Below are positions 41,171 through 51,801 of a stretch of 64,000 nucleotides of DNA, one piece after another. Source of the stretch: Rhizobium sp. Root274. Its GTDB lineage: Bacteria > Pseudomonadota > Alphaproteobacteria > Rhizobiales > Rhizobiaceae. Where the stretch lies: positions 435,186 through 499,185 of the forward strand of contig NZ_LMJE01000001.1 of assembly GCF_001429245.1 (NCBI RefSeq), read 5' to 3'. The notes under the pieces were generated by a model that saw only the letters and a program-made list of their open reading frames with translations, was not told the DNA's origin and ran no database searches. Every line of letters starts with the position of its first letter. The stretch's first letter is position 1. Position numbers and translations under genes: made by a program.

Positions 41171-42958
41171 TCAGAACTCTTCCCAGCTACCACCGCTTTT
41201 GAGTGCGGCATTGCCGTGGAAAGCCTGGGCGACCTTCGCCGTCATCTGACGGGCCGGGGATGGCTGCGGGCGGGAGCGTTGGCTGGCGGCAGCGGGGACG
41301 GTCCGGGTCTGAGCACCGGCGGCGCCGATGTTGAACTGACCGAGCAACCGGAACAGTTCTTCTGCCTCGCGGGCCAGGCTGTGGGATGCGGCCGTCGTCT
41401 CTTCGACCATGGCGGCATTCTGCTGGGTGCCCTGGTCGATGGTGTTGACCGCCGTGTTGATTTCCTTCAGCCCTGTTGACTGCTCCTTCGATCCCTCGAC
41501 GATCGCAACGACATTGACGTCGACCTCGATCACCTGGCTCACGATCTCCTGCAGCGCCTTGCCGGTCGTGCCGACCAGCGCCACGCCCTCCTTCACATGG
41601 GCATTGGAGGCATTGATCAGTTCCTTGATCTCCTTGGCGGCCTTGGCGGAGCGCTGAGCAAGCTCGCGGACTTCCTGCGCGACGACGGCAAAACCCTTGC
41701 CGGCTTCGCCGGCGCGGGCGGCCTCGACCCCTGCGTTCAGCGCGAGCAGGTTGGTCTGGAAGGCGATCTCGTCGATGACGCCGATGATGTTGGAAATTTC
41801 CGAGGAGGATTTCTCGATCCGGCTCATAGCCTCGACCGCATTGCCGACGACATTGCCGGAATGTTCGGCATTGTCCTTGGTTTTGCGGACAAGCTCGCCC
41901 GCCTCCTGGGCACGGTGGCTGCTGTCGCTGACCGTCGTGGTGATCTCTTCCAAGGCTGCCGCCGTCTCTTCCACCGATGCCGCCTGCTGTTCGGTGCGCT
42001 TGGCAAGCTCGCTGGAGGCCGACTGGATCTGCTGCGAGGCCGAAGCAATCTCGCCGGCATTGCCGAGGATCGACTGCAGCGTGTTGCGCAGCTTCGACGA
42101 CGTCTCGTTGAAATCGATGCGCAGCTTGTCCAGCGTCGGCAGGAAGGGTTTGTCGATCGTCTGCGTCATGTCGCCTTCCGACATGGCGTTGAGCGCATCG
42201 GCCAGCGCGTCGACGTTCTGGACACGGGTGGTCACGTCGGTGGCGAATTTCACCACCTTGAAGACGCGGCCGTTCATGTCGAAAATCGGATTGTAGGAGG
42301 CCTGGATATGGACCTTGCGCCCCCCTTTGCCGATGCGCATGAATTCGTCGGCGACGAATTCGCCCGCGGCGAGCTTGGTCCAGAACTGCTTGTAGGCATC
42401 GCTGCTGATGTAGCCCGGTTCGCAGAACATCTGGTGGTGCTTGCCCTCGATTTCCGAGAGCTGGTAGCCGAGCGTCGTCAGGAAATTCTCGTTGGCGGTG
42501 ATGATCTCGCCCTTCGGGGTGAATTCGATGACAGCCTGGGCGCGCGAGAGGGCCTCGAGCTTGCCGGCGTCTTCCGCGCTTTTCAATTTGGTTGCGGTGA
42601 TGTCGGTCGCGAACTTCACCACCTTGTAAGGCTTGCCGCCGCGGAAGACCGGATTGTAAGAGGCCTCGATCCAGATCTCCTTGCCACCTTTACCGATGCG
42701 CTTATACTGGCGCTGGTCGAACTCTCCACGGCCAAGCTTGGCCCAGAAGTCTCGGTATTCCTGCGATCCCGCTTCTGCCGGATCCACGAACAGCCGGTGA
42801 TGCTGCCCGACGATCTCGGACAACTGGTAGCCCAGCGCCTGACAGAAATTTTCGTTCGCCGACAGGATCGTTCCATCGAGTTTGAACTCGATGATCGCCT
42901 GCGATTTACTCATCGCTTCCAGCACGGCTTTCGCATCCGCACCGCCAAAACCCAGCAT
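41171..42958 (-). CDS. Soluble chemoreceptor with two PAS domains
   Basis: 595 aa. Two PAS repeats ([52 protein letters not shown]) with their PAC ends (FATDITA, FATDVTT). A short linker follows, then a methyl-accepting signalling domain with the hairpin tip [46 protein letters not shown]. No transmembrane helix, so it senses a cytoplasmic or redox signal. The tip is almost identical to the receptor at 62449. Confidence 0.93.
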   Translation of the reverse strand: MLGFGGADAKAVLEAMSKSQAIIEFKLDGTILSANENFCQALGYQLSEIVGQHHRLFVDPAEAGSQEYRDFWAKLGRGEFDQRQYKRIGKGGKEIWIEASYNPVFRGGKPYKVVKFATDITATKLKSAEDAGKLEALSRAQAVIEFTPKGEIITANENFLTTLGYQLSEIEGKHHQMFCEPGYISSDAYKQFWTKLAAGEFVADEFMRIGKGGRKVHIQASYNPIFDMNGRVFKVVKFATDVTTRVQNVDALADALNAMSEGDMTQTIDKPFLPTLDKLRIDFNETSSKLRNTLQSILGNAGEIASASQQIQSASSELAKRTEQQAASVEETAAALEEITTTVSDSSHRAQEAGELVRKTKDNAEHSGNVVGNAVEAMSRIEKSSSEISNIIGVIDEIAFQTNLLALNAGVEAARAGEAGKGFAVVAQEVRELAQRSAKAAKEIKELINASNAHVKEGVALVGTTGKALQEIVSQVIEVDVNVVAIVEGSKEQSTGLKEINTAVNTIDQGTQQNAAMVEETTAASHSLAREAEELFRLLGQFNIGAAGAQTRTVPAAASQRSRPQPSPARQMTAKVAQAFHGNAALKSGGSWEEF

Positions 42959-43168
42959 GTGTCTCTCCTACCCGGTTCAGTAAGGGCCCGATGCATCAGA
43001 CCGCTCATACCCTCAATATTCATGAGGCTCATTTTCGCCGTCGGGAATTTAGAAACGATGAAGATTTTAACAAAATTAGACAAATTTTGCTGTTTTTCTA
43101 CACTTTTTGATGAGCCTCGTCAATTTTGCGGCAACCTTGGCGCAACCTTCTCTTTTTAGAGATTGCGA

Positions 43169-44059
43169 ATGCGACACACGAGCGAATTGCAACTTAGGTT
43201 CAACGACCCCAACGGCCAGGCCGAGATCCACGCCGCCCACAGCTGGCGTGGCGTGTCTGTGCAGTATTCGCGACTGAAGCTGCCGGCCGGCTACGAGTTC
43301 GCCTGGCAGGGAGAAGGGCATTATCTTGCTCATCACGATCTTCTCCTGGTCGACGGCGAAATGGAGGTTACGGGTGAGCGTGCCGTCGCAGGTGGAGACT
43401 TGCGGGACCGGATGACTTTTGTGCCCGCCGGCCGGGCAATCAAAGGCTGGGCGAAACCGGCCGACCGGATGAATGCATTTACCGTCGTCACCTTCGATAC
43501 GTCCTCCATGGAAGACGAGGTCCAAGACTCATTTCGTCAGGTCGAATGGCGACCGGACATCTACTTCCGCGACGAGCATCTCGGCGCGACCATGCGAAAG
43601 CTCGGCCACGTGATGGGCGACCGTGAAGGTCCGGCTTCACGGCTTTATGCCGAAACCCTGGGCCTGACCGCTGCGCTCGAAATGCTGCGACTGAATGCCG
43701 AGAAAGACGCCCCCGTACGGGAACAGGTTGCAGGTCAGCTCTCCAATGGCCAGCGCTCGCTGGTCACAGGCTATATCGAAGCGCATCTGGCTGACGACAT
43801 CGGTCTTGACGAGCTGGCAAGCCTTTGCGGCTTGAGCCGCTTTCACTTCTCCCGGGCGTTCAAAACGACGTTCGGCAAGACGCCGATCCAGTTTGTCACC
43901 GTCCGGCGGATCGAAAGAGCACAGCGGATGCTCGGCGAGACGCGGCTACCGGTGGCGATGATCGCGACCGCATGCGGATTCAGCGGCGCAAGCCAATTCA
44001 GCCGCGTCTTCAGAAGCGTCGTAGGCACCACTCCGCTCGTCTTTCGGCGAAGCCTCTGA
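43169..44059 (+). CDS. AraC-family transcription regulator
   Basis: 296 aa from the ATG at 43169 (a TTG two codons earlier is possible). The N-terminal ligand part has no clear motif. The C-terminal double HTH reads GLDELASLCGLSRFHFSRAFKTTFGKTPIQFVTVRRIERAQRML and VAMIATACGFSGASQFSRVFRSVVGTTP. Target unknown. Confidence 0.9.
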   Translation: MRHTSELQLRFNDPNGQAEIHAAHSWRGVSVQYSRLKLPAGYEFAWQGEGHYLAHHDLLLVDGEMEVTGERAVAGGDLRDRMTFVPAGRAIKGWAKPADRMNAFTVVTFDTSSMEDEVQDSFRQVEWRPDIYFRDEHLGATMRKLGHVMGDREGPASRLYAETLGLTAALEMLRLNAEKDAPVREQVAGQLSNGQRSLVTGYIEAHLADDIGLDELASLCGLSRFHFSRAFKTTFGKTPIQFVTVRRIERAQRMLGETRLPVAMIATACGFSGASQFSRVFRSVVGTTPLVFRRSL

Positions 44060-44090
44060 GGAGAATGCCTCCAACGTCAGCGGATGCTGC

Positions 44091-44555
44091 TCAGCCCCTG
44101 CCCTCGCCCAGCCGCATCGGCCAGTCGACCACATAATCCTCGAGATCCTCGACATCGAGGCCTTCTTCCGAGATGGTCCGGCCTTTCGCCGAGACGCCGG
44201 CCTCATGCACGGTGCGCGGATCGCCCGAGACGAGCGGATGCCACCAGTAGAGGTCGCGGCCCTCGTCGATCAGGCGGTAGCCGCAGGTGGGTGGCAGCCA
44301 CTGGATTTCGCGCAGGCCCTCGAGCGTCAGCTGGATACAGTCGGGCACCGTCTCCTGGCGGTTCTCATAATCCTTGCAGCGACAGGTATCGCCGTCGAGC
44401 AGCTTGCAGGCGACCGAGGTGAAGGCGATCTCACCGGTCTCCCAGTCCTCCAGCTTGTTGAGACAACAGAGCCCGCAGCCGTCGCACAGGCTTTCCCATT
44501 CAGCATTGCTCATTTCGGCGAGCGTCTTGGTTTTCCAGAAGGGATCGTCTTGCAT
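44091..44555 (-). CDS. YcgN/UPF0260-family cysteine-cluster protein
   Basis: 154 aa. Eight conserved cysteines ([42 protein letters not shown]), which probably bind a metal or iron-sulfur cluster, and the C-terminal [11 protein letters not shown]. Function unknown. Confidence 0.92.
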   Translation of the reverse strand: MQDDPFWKTKTLAEMSNAEWESLCDGCGLCCLNKLEDWETGEIAFTSVACKLLDGDTCRCKDYENRQETVPDCIQLTLEGLREIQWLPPTCGYRLIDEGRDLYWWHPLVSGDPRTVHEAGVSAKGRTISEEGLDVEDLEDYVVDWPMRLGEGRG

Positions 44556-44864
44556 GCTTTATCCAGGGGCCAGACCGTCGGCGCGTTGTTGGTGTTGCAG
44601 CGGTGAAGTTCGGGTTTTGGCCGGCCGCGCTGCCGGGTGGCGTCCGCGCCACGCTTTTGCCAAAACAGTGCCGAAGCACCGATGGCGCTGCAGCCGGGCC
44701 GTGATTGTACTTGTTCTTTGGCGGCAAATCGACCATCACTCAGTCAAGACCGACGCCGCCTTCCGACCTGGCCAGTCCTTGAGGCCTTCGGGCGGTCGCG
44801 TCAAGCCAGTGGACTTAAGATTCGCGCCGACGCGGTCGGGCGAAAGGGATCGGGAAGGCCTAAG
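44556..44864. other. Gene-free region between the YcgN gene and the PBP gene
   Basis: 309 bases. It should hold promoters for both divergent genes. The frame upstream of the PBP start stays open here but lacks family similarity and a ribosome site. Nothing else recognised. Confidence 0.5.
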
Positions 44865-47084
44865 GTGTCCGGGGACGACCAGCCGAACAACGAGCCGCAG
44901 AAGGCGCCGAATGCAGGCAAGCCGGCGAAAAAGCCGAAGCTGAAGCGGCATATCTTCCTGCGCATCGACAGCTGGCTCGATTCGACGCTGTGGAATGCCG
45001 GATATGATCTGGCCGAGACCTGGGAGGAGATCACCATCTTCTTCCGCCGCTTCCGCGTGCGGGGCTTTAAGAAGCTCGGCTTCGAGATTGCCGGCGAAGC
45101 GATGACGCTCGGCACCGCCGGTTTCGTCGTGCTTCTGGCGCTTGCCCAGCCGGCCTTCGAGGAGACGAAGAAAGACTGGCGCAACCACGACAATTTCGCC
45201 GTCACCTTTCTCGACCGCTACGGCAATACGATCGGCCATCGCGGCATCATTCATGAAAACTCGGTGCCCGTCGACGAGCTGCCCGACCATCTGGTGAAGG
45301 CGGTGCTGGCGACGGAAGACCGGCGCTTCTTCGACCATTTCGGCATCGACTTCTTCGGCCTTGCCCGCGCCATGACGGAAAACGCCAAGGCGGGCTCGGT
45401 CGTTCAAGGCGGCTCGACGCTGACGCAGCAGCTGGCAAAGAACCTGTTCCTCACCAACGAACGCTCCATCGAGCGCAAGATCAAGGAAGCCTTCCTGTCG
45501 CTGTGGCTGGAGGCGAACCTCTCCAAAAAGGAGATCCTGTCGCTTTATCTCGACCGCGCCTATATGGGCGGCGGCACATTTGGAGCGGCTGCCGCATCGC
45601 AATTCTATTTCGGCAAGAACATCACCGAAGTCACGCTGGCGGAAGCGGCGATGCTGGCGGGTCTGTTCAAGGCGCCGGCGAAATATGCGCCGCATGTGAA
45701 CCTGCCGGCGGCACGCGCGCGCGCCAATGACGTTTTGACCAATATGGTGCAGAGCGGGCTGATGACCGAAGGCCAGGTGGTGGCGGCCAGGCGGAACCCG
45801 GCTTCCGTCATCGACCGTGACGAGAAGGAAGCGCCTGACTTCTTCCTCGACTGGGCGTTTGAGGAAGTGCAGCGGCTCGCCGCCAAGTTCAAGGACCATA
45901 CGCTGGTCGTGCGCACCACCATCGATCTCGGCCTGCAGCAGGCGGCCGACGAGGCTGTCGCGTCTTCGCTGCGCGAATATGGCGAGAGCTATAACGTCAA
46001 GCAGGGCGCGCTTGTGATGATCGAGAATGGCGGGGCCGTGCGCGCCATGGTCGGCGGGCGGGACTATGGCGAGAGCCAGTTCAACCGCTCGACCAAGGCG
46101 CTCCGCCAGCCCGGCTCGTCGTTCAAGATGTATACCTACGCGCTTGCCATGGAAAACGGCTATACGCCACAAAGCGTCGTCACCGATGGGCCGATCTCCT
46201 GGGGCAATTGGAGCCCGCAGAATTACGGCCGCAGTTATGCCGGCCGCATCACGCTCGAAACGGCGCTGGCGAAATCGATCAACACCATTCCCGTGCGCCT
46301 TGCCAAGGAAAAGCTCGGCATTGACGCGATCATGGCAACGGCGAAAGCCATGGGCGTCGAGACGCCGCTCAGGAAGGACGTGACCATCCCGCTCGGCACC
46401 TCGGAAGTGACCGTGATGGACCAGGCGACGGCCTATGCCGTTTTGCCCGCCGGCGGCTATCAGTCGCGCCGCCACGGGGTTGCGCAGATCATGAATTACA
46501 ATGGCGATGTGCTCTATGATTTCGAGCGCGATACGCCGCCGCCGGAGCGGATTCTGACGGAAAAGGCCGCCGCCTATATGAACCAGATGATGACCAAGAT
46601 CCCCTATATCGGTACGGCACGCCGCGCCGCCGTCGACGGGATCTTGACCGGTGGCAAGACCGGCACGACGCAGGCCTATCGTGACGCCTGGTTCGTTGGT
46701 TACACCGGCAACTATACGGCTGCTGTCTGGTTCGGCAACGACGACTATACCTCGACCAACAACATGACCGGCGGTTCGCTGCCCGCCATGACCTTCAAGA
46801 AGCTGATGGATTACGCCCATCAGGGCATCGACCTGAAGCCGATCATGGGCGTGGATGCGCCGATGCCGGAAAAGGACGCGAAGCCGAAGGTGGCGAGCGC
46901 CACCGACGCCGATGCCACGGCGCTGCCGCCGATGGTGCGCCCCCGCTCGCTGTCTGGCCAATCGACCCGGCTGATCCGCGAGCTTGGCCAGCGGCTGCGA
47001 TCAGCGCCACCGCTCACCCTGCCCGCCTCCCCGAGCGCGCAGGCCGTGATCACGCCGGAAACGACCGGCTCGACGCAGAATTAA
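44865..47084 (+). CDS. Bifunctional penicillin-binding protein (PBP1 family)
   Basis: 739 aa from the GTG at 44865 (GGAAGG upstream). Basic cytoplasmic tail, one membrane helix (about 82-100), GT51 glycosyltransferase with AVLATEDRRFFDHFGID and QGGSTLTQQLAKNLFLTNERS, then a transpeptidase with SSFK (QPGSSFKMYTY), KSINTIP and GGKTGTTQAYRD. Ends with a proline-rich tail. Polymerises and cross-links peptidoglycan at the inner membrane. Confidence 0.95.
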   Translation: MSGDDQPNNEPQKAPNAGKPAKKPKLKRHIFLRIDSWLDSTLWNAGYDLAETWEEITIFFRRFRVRGFKKLGFEIAGEAMTLGTAGFVVLLALAQPAFEETKKDWRNHDNFAVTFLDRYGNTIGHRGIIHENSVPVDELPDHLVKAVLATEDRRFFDHFGIDFFGLARAMTENAKAGSVVQGGSTLTQQLAKNLFLTNERSIERKIKEAFLSLWLEANLSKKEILSLYLDRAYMGGGTFGAAAASQFYFGKNITEVTLAEAAMLAGLFKAPAKYAPHVNLPAARARANDVLTNMVQSGLMTEGQVVAARRNPASVIDRDEKEAPDFFLDWAFEEVQRLAAKFKDHTLVVRTTIDLGLQQAADEAVASSLREYGESYNVKQGALVMIENGGAVRAMVGGRDYGESQFNRSTKALRQPGSSFKMYTYALAMENGYTPQSVVTDGPISWGNWSPQNYGRSYAGRITLETALAKSINTIPVRLAKEKLGIDAIMATAKAMGVETPLRKDVTIPLGTSEVTVMDQATAYAVLPAGGYQSRRHGVAQIMNYNGDVLYDFERDTPPPERILTEKAAAYMNQMMTKIPYIGTARRAAVDGILTGGKTGTTQAYRDAWFVGYTGNYTAAVWFGNDDYTSTNNMTGGSLPAMTFKKLMDYAHQGIDLKPIMGVDAPMPEKDAKPKVASATDADATALPPMVRPRSLSGQSTRLIRELGQRLRSAPPLTLPASPSAQAVITPETTGSTQN

Positions 47085-47350
47085 GACAATCGCAGGTTTT
47101 GTCGGCGGAGACGCGCGCGGGGCTGGATGACGCGGCTGTTGTCGCTGATTCGTGACCGGACGCCCCCTCTTCGGGCCGCCGGCGGCGCGATTGCGCGCGC
47201 TGCGTGTCGCAAAGGCACAAGAGGTGATGCGCAAACGTGCGCGGCACGGCAGATTACAAGACATTGTTTACCATGCGCTGCGTGAAAATCCCCGATTTCC
47301 CGAGATGGGACAGGTCCTTCACCCCAAATTAAGGGGGTCGCCGGTAGGTT

Positions 47351-48586
47351 GTGGCCGATTTCGACGTTCAGATATTTTATCCGGTGATTGCATCCATGAA
47401 GAGATGGCTCGGTCTTCCCGCAAAACCCCGCATGACTGCGGTGCAATATACGGAATTCCTCGAATCCCGCGCCGCCCTGCGCAACCGCATGCTCCAAGCG
47501 GCGGTGGTCAGCGTCCTCGGCTTCTACCTCTGCTGCTTCTTCTTCGATCTCTGGGTTTTGACCGACGTGACCGTGCTGTCGGCAGTCTTGCGCTTCGGCG
47601 TCATGGTGCCGATGTCGGGCGGGCTGCTCTTCTATCTGAGCGGCGAACATCCGGTTGAGCACAAGGAGGCTGCGGCGATCCTGGTGGCGCTGGTGGCGCA
47701 GGTTTCCTGGTCGATCATCGTGATCTCTAGCCATAACCCGGCCGTGCTTGGTTATTATTACGCGGCCTGTACCTTCCAGATGGCGATCACGATTGCCGCC
47801 GCCTCGCCCTTCCGGCCGAGTTTCCATGCCAGCGTCTTCGGTTTCTGTCTCACCTATTCGGTCATCTGGTTACTCGAAGGCGCAACCCCGCTTTATGCCG
47901 TGCAGCACCTGTCGGTCTATCTGCCGACTGTCGCGATGACGCTTCTCGTATCCTACCAGCTCGAGGCGGAAGCCATGGCGAACTATCTGCAGCAGCAGGA
48001 AAACGAGGTGCTGAAGCGCGAACTCTCCCGCCAGAACAAGGATCTGGCCCGGCTTTCCGTCACCGATCCGCTGACCCGCCTGTCGAACCGGCGCGGCACG
48101 GAGATGGAACTGCTGCGGCTGACGACCGAGGCGCAAACCGAGGCCGAGCAGGTCGTGCTCCTGGTCGCCGATGTCGACAACTTCAAGGCCTATAACGACG
48201 CCTATGGCCATGGCGCCGGCGACGAATGCCTGAAGCGGGTTGCCCGCGCCATGCGCCGGGCGCTGCCGATCGAGGCGCATTTTGCCCGCCATGGCGGCGA
48301 GGAATTCGTGGCGATCCTCTGCGGCAGCGACGCCGAGGCGGCAGCCAGCGTTGCCGAAAGCCTGCGCCGCGCCGTGCGCCAGCTCGGCATCGGCCACGAC
48401 CACACGAAAGACCGCAACCGCCACGTCACCGTCAGCATCGGCGCCGCCTGCGGCGCGGTGCGCTCAGTTGCCGATTACGAGCGGCTGCTGGAGGCCGCCG
48501 ACCGGGCGCTTTATGCGGCCAAGGGGGATGGGCGCAACAGCTGGCGGGTGTTTGAGGGGGATGAGGCGGCAAGGGTTGTGGCGTAA
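47351..48586 (+). CDS. GGDEF diguanylate cyclase, membrane-bound
   Basis: 411 aa from a GTG at 47351 (an ATG at 47396 is an alternative). About six membrane helices (residues 45-205), a coiled linker (NYLQQQENEVLKRELSRQNKDL) and a GGDEF domain with DVDNFKAYNDAYGHGAGDE and catalytic HGGEEF. No RxxD inhibitory site is obvious. Should make c-di-GMP. Its last about 200 bases are partly duplicated at 52610-52810. Confidence 0.92.
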   Translation: MADFDVQIFYPVIASMKRWLGLPAKPRMTAVQYTEFLESRAALRNRMLQAAVVSVLGFYLCCFFFDLWVLTDVTVLSAVLRFGVMVPMSGGLLFYLSGEHPVEHKEAAAILVALVAQVSWSIIVISSHNPAVLGYYYAACTFQMAITIAAASPFRPSFHASVFGFCLTYSVIWLLEGATPLYAVQHLSVYLPTVAMTLLVSYQLEAEAMANYLQQQENEVLKRELSRQNKDLARLSVTDPLTRLSNRRGTEMELLRLTTEAQTEAEQVVLLVADVDNFKAYNDAYGHGAGDECLKRVARAMRRALPIEAHFARHGGEEFVAILCGSDAEAAASVAESLRRAVRQLGIGHDHTKDRNRHVTVSIGAACGAVRSVADYERLLEAADRALYAAKGDGRNSWRVFEGDEAARVVA

Positions 48587-48688
48587 GGGTGGGCCTTAGT
48601 TCCGCGTCGGGCGACCGTATGCCACTAGCGGCCCCTGCAAGTTGCCGATTTACCTCGAAATTGCGTAGCCCCTATCGATAGGGTGGGA

Positions 48689-49690
48689 TCACGGCAGTGT
48701 CACCACAACCTTTCCCTTGGCGCGCCCAGTCTCGACATAGGCCAGGGCATCAGGGGTCTGGGCAAAGGGAAACGTCCTATCCAGGACGGGACGGATGACG
48801 CCAGCATCGATCAACTTGGCAATCTCGCCCAGCTGATGCCCTTCTGCGCGCATGAACAGGAAGGAGTAGTCGACACCACGGCTGGTCGCCTTTTTCACGA
48901 TCCCCCGGCTCAACAGCCGCATCACCAGACGGAGGACGTAGTTCAGCCGCAGAGACCGGGCAAAGGAAACATCAGGCGGACCTGAGATCGAGATCAGCTT
49001 TCCGCCTGGTTTCAGCACGTCCACCGACTTTGCCAGCGTCTTTGCATCCTGGCTGTTCAGAACAAGATCGTAACCGGACAGTACCTGTTCAAAGTCCTGT
49101 GTCTTGTAGTCGATGACCACATCCGCTCCGAGGCGTTTGACCAGCTCGGCATTCGCCGCACTGGTGGTGGTCGCCACGGTGGCGCCAAGATGCTTGGCAA
49201 GCTGAATCGCGAAGGTGCCGAAGCCGCCGGAGCCGGCTTGAATGAACACCTTATGGCCGGGTTTGACCTTGCCCAGCTCGACGAGCGCTTGCCAGGCGGT
49301 CAGGCCGACGAGCGGGATCGACGCCGCCTGCTCCATGGTCAGGCTCTCGGGCTTGAGCGCGAGGTCCGCGGCATCAACTGCAATCATTTCTGCAAAGGTG
49401 CCTATGCGCAGATCGCGTGGGCGGCCATAGACCTCATCACCTGCCTTGAACTGCCGAACCTTGGCACCGACACGAATGACAGTTCCTGCCAGATCGTGGC
49501 CGAGAATGAAGGGCGGGCGATAGGGCAGCAGCAGCTTGAATTCGCCGTCGCGGATTTTGGCATCGAAAAGGTTGATCGCGGTGGCCTGGATGCGCACCAG
49601 AACATCATTGGCACCCATTTCGGGATCGGGCATATCCGTCAGACGCAGCAATCCCTTCTTTTTGTATTTCTCGACGACGAAGGCCTTCAC
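48689..49690 (-). CDS. NADP-dependent quinone-oxidoreductase-like MDR protein
   Basis: 333 aa from the GTG at 49690 (GGAGAA upstream). MDR fold: LGHDLAGTVIRVGAKV, AASIPLVGLTAWQAL and cofactor site QAGSGGFGTFAIQLAKHLGA, then TTSAANAELVKRLGADVVIDYK. No zinc ligands of the ADH type, so quinone reductase or enoyl reductase is more likely. Probably transcribed with the SDR gene 93 bases upstream. Confidence 0.9.
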   Translation of the reverse strand: MKAFVVEKYKKKGLLRLTDMPDPEMGANDVLVRIQATAINLFDAKIRDGEFKLLLPYRPPFILGHDLAGTVIRVGAKVRQFKAGDEVYGRPRDLRIGTFAEMIAVDAADLALKPESLTMEQAASIPLVGLTAWQALVELGKVKPGHKVFIQAGSGGFGTFAIQLAKHLGATVATTTSAANAELVKRLGADVVIDYKTQDFEQVLSGYDLVLNSQDAKTLAKSVDVLKPGGKLISISGPPDVSFARSLRLNYVLRLVMRLLSRGIVKKATSRGVDYSFLFMRAEGHQLGEIAKLIDAGVIRPVLDRTFPFAQTPDALAYVETGRAKGKVVVTLP

Positions 49691-49783
49691 GGGTTTTCTC
49701 CAATGTGAAACGATGATCACCTCAGGCCGCTTGGGTTGGAAAACCCAGGATTAAGGGCATCCCTTACGACCAGGCCAGCGATC

Positions 49784-50608
49784 TCAGGCGATGTTGAACT
49801 GCTTTCGCAAGATGCGATCGAAGAGCGCACGCGGCAGGAACCGCCGGGCAAACGAGGTCTGCCGGGCAGCGTTGCCGGAGGGGTAACGCAGGCGCGGCGA
49901 CTTGGCCTCCGCTGCCGCCACGATCGTGCCTGCGACATCATCCGCCGTGTCCCCGGCCGCCATAGCTGCCGCAAAAGCGGCCTGATACCTTTCGAAGGTC
50001 TTGCGATAGGCTGCAACAGGGCGGTCACCGCGCGGTGAATTGGTCTCAATGGCGGTTTTCGTGGCCCAGGGCTCGATCACCGCCACCCGGATCCCGAACG
50101 GGCGCACCTCGTGGTCGAGCGATTCCGAATAGCCCTCAATCGCATGTTTGCTGGCTGTGTAATAAGCACCGAAAGGCCCCGGGATCAGCCCGACGACCGA
50201 ACCGATGTTCAAGATCCGACCGTGCCCCTGCTGGCGCATGATCGGAAGAACCGCGTTTGTTACCCTGACCACACCGAGGAAATTGGTGTCGAACAGCGCT
50301 TGCACCTGCTCCACCGAACTTTCCTCTGCCGCGCCGGACACGGCGTAACCCGCGTTGTTGACCAGAAGATCGATGTGGCCGAACTCGGCTAGCATCACCG
50401 CAACGGCTGCGGCGACGGACGCATCCGAGGTCACGTCGCAGGCGATCATGCGAATGCCCTCGCGCACCTCGCCGGGCACCGCCTTGCGGCTCGTGCCGAT
50501 GACCCTATAGCCGGCGCGCGCAAGCGCCAGGGCGGCCGCCTTGCCAATGCCACTGGATGCTCCGGTCACGAATGCGGTCTTCTGGTTATGGGCTGCAGAG
50601 GTCGCCAT
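49784..50608 (-). CDS. Short-chain dehydrogenase/reductase
   Basis: 274 aa from the ATG at 50608. Cofactor motif TGASSGIGKAAALALARAG, NNAGYAVSG, catalytic Ser in NIGSVVGLIPGPFG and YYTASKHAIEG (YxxxK). Classical SDR of unknown substrate. Upstream is a strong palindrome at 50669-50688. Confidence 0.9.
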   Translation of the reverse strand: MATSAAHNQKTAFVTGASSGIGKAAALALARAGYRVIGTSRKAVPGEVREGIRMIACDVTSDASVAAAVAVMLAEFGHIDLLVNNAGYAVSGAAEESSVEQVQALFDTNFLGVVRVTNAVLPIMRQQGHGRILNIGSVVGLIPGPFGAYYTASKHAIEGYSESLDHEVRPFGIRVAVIEPWATKTAIETNSPRGDRPVAAYRKTFERYQAAFAAAMAAGDTADDVAGTIVAAAEAKSPRLRYPSGNAARQTSFARRFLPRALFDRILRKQFNIA

Positions 50609-50668
50609 GATGCTTTTCTCAGTTTCGGCCGGGCTGGTTTGCAAAGGCCTGAGGGTTGTGGGCTTATA

Positions 50669-50688
50669 ACGATATCGTATTAGCGATA
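50669..50688. promoter_or_regulatory. Candidate operator of the SDR/MDR unit
   Basis: Perfect palindrome ACGATATCGT (50669-50678), followed by TATCG-N6-CGATA partially overlapping it, within the SDR promoter region. Probably a site for a regulator not encoded adjacent. Confidence 0.5.
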
Positions 50689-50901
50689 CCTAAATTTACA
50701 TTCGCTGCAGACTTCGCTCGATAGGCCTGAGCCGCGACTGAACGGTTTGGCTCGACGGGTCGCACCCCCAAAGGCGGGCTTAGGGCGATGGGGGCTCGAC
50801 GCAGACACGCGACTGGCAGGCATCCTGAAACACGGGTCGTCCGGTGTTTTCGGCAAGCGGCCGCTGAAGCGATATGGCATACCTCGCCGGTTGCGAAACG
50901 C

Positions 50902-51690
50902 TCAGCCGAGTGTGCGATACCGTTCACCAGGAAGCGTATTGACGAGGTTGCCGAGCATTGCCTTGCGCGCGCCATCGAGCGCGTCCCACTGGCCGGCATC
51001 GTGAAGCGGCGGAATGGTCACGGGTTCGCGACGGTCAAACCCAACCAGGGCCGCATCGACAAGGTCAGCCACTTCCATGACATTGCTCATGGTGTTGACG
51101 TCGACACCGACATGATCCCAGATCTCGGTCCGGGTCGTGGCGGGAAGAACTGCCTGGATGTAGACGCCCTGCGGTCCGAGTTCGTGCGCAAGCCCCTGCG
51201 ACAGAAACAGCACGAAAGCCTTGGTCGCGCCGTAAACAGTCATACCGAATTCCGGGGCCAGACCAACCACCGAACCGATATTGATGATCGCCCCTTCGCC
51301 AGCCTTGGCAAGACGCGGCGCAATGGCGTGGGAAAGCCGTACAAGTGCTGTCGCATTGAGCGCCACGAGCTTGGTCATGTTGTCGCTGCTCTGGTCGATG
51401 AAGCTTCCGCCAAACGCCGTTCCGGCATTGTTGACGAGGATGCCGATGCGGGCATCGTCCTGCAGCTTGGTCTCGACCTTGGCGAGATCCGTGGTCTGGG
51501 TGAGATCGGCAGGGAGGATATCGACCGTCACGCCGGTTTCCTGGCGCAGACGGCTTGCAAGCGCCTCCAAGCGTACCACGTCTCGGGCGACCAGAACGAG
51601 GTCGTGTCCGCGCCGGGCGAACCGCTCGGCATAGGTTGCGCCAATGCCCGTGGAGGCACCGGTGATCAGGACTGCCGGAATTTGAACCAT
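50902..51690 (-). CDS. Short-chain dehydrogenase/reductase
   Basis: 262 aa from the ATG at 51690. LITGASTGIGATYAERFARRG, DLTQ, NNAGTAFGGSF, catalytic Ser in NIGSVVGLAPEFG and VYGATKAFVLFLS (YxxxK). Divergent from a TetR gene, with two palindromes between; it is probably the repressed target. Confidence 0.9.
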   Translation of the reverse strand: MVQIPAVLITGASTGIGATYAERFARRGHDLVLVARDVVRLEALASRLRQETGVTVDILPADLTQTTDLAKVETKLQDDARIGILVNNAGTAFGGSFIDQSSDNMTKLVALNATALVRLSHAIAPRLAKAGEGAIINIGSVVGLAPEFGMTVYGATKAFVLFLSQGLAHELGPQGVYIQAVLPATTRTEIWDHVGVDVNTMSNVMEVADLVDAALVGFDRREPVTIPPLHDAGQWDALDGARKAMLGNLVNTLPGERYRTLG

Positions 51691-51720
51691 TGGATTGCTC
51701 TTTTCTGTGAGTGGCCCTAT

Positions 51721-51766
51721 ATTCATGATCATTGTCATGAATGACCTTAAATATGATGATCATCAT
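51721..51766. promoter_or_regulatory. Two TetR operators
   Basis: Inverted repeat ATTCATGA-N6-TCATGAAT (51721-51742) and perfect palindrome ATGATGATCATCAT (51753-51766). They occupy the 111-base spacer between SDR and TetR starts and share the ATGATCAT/TCATGA core. Confidence 0.75.
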
Positions 51767-51801
51767 GAATATGTCAACAGCCGTCGCGGAGAATTTTGAA
51801 A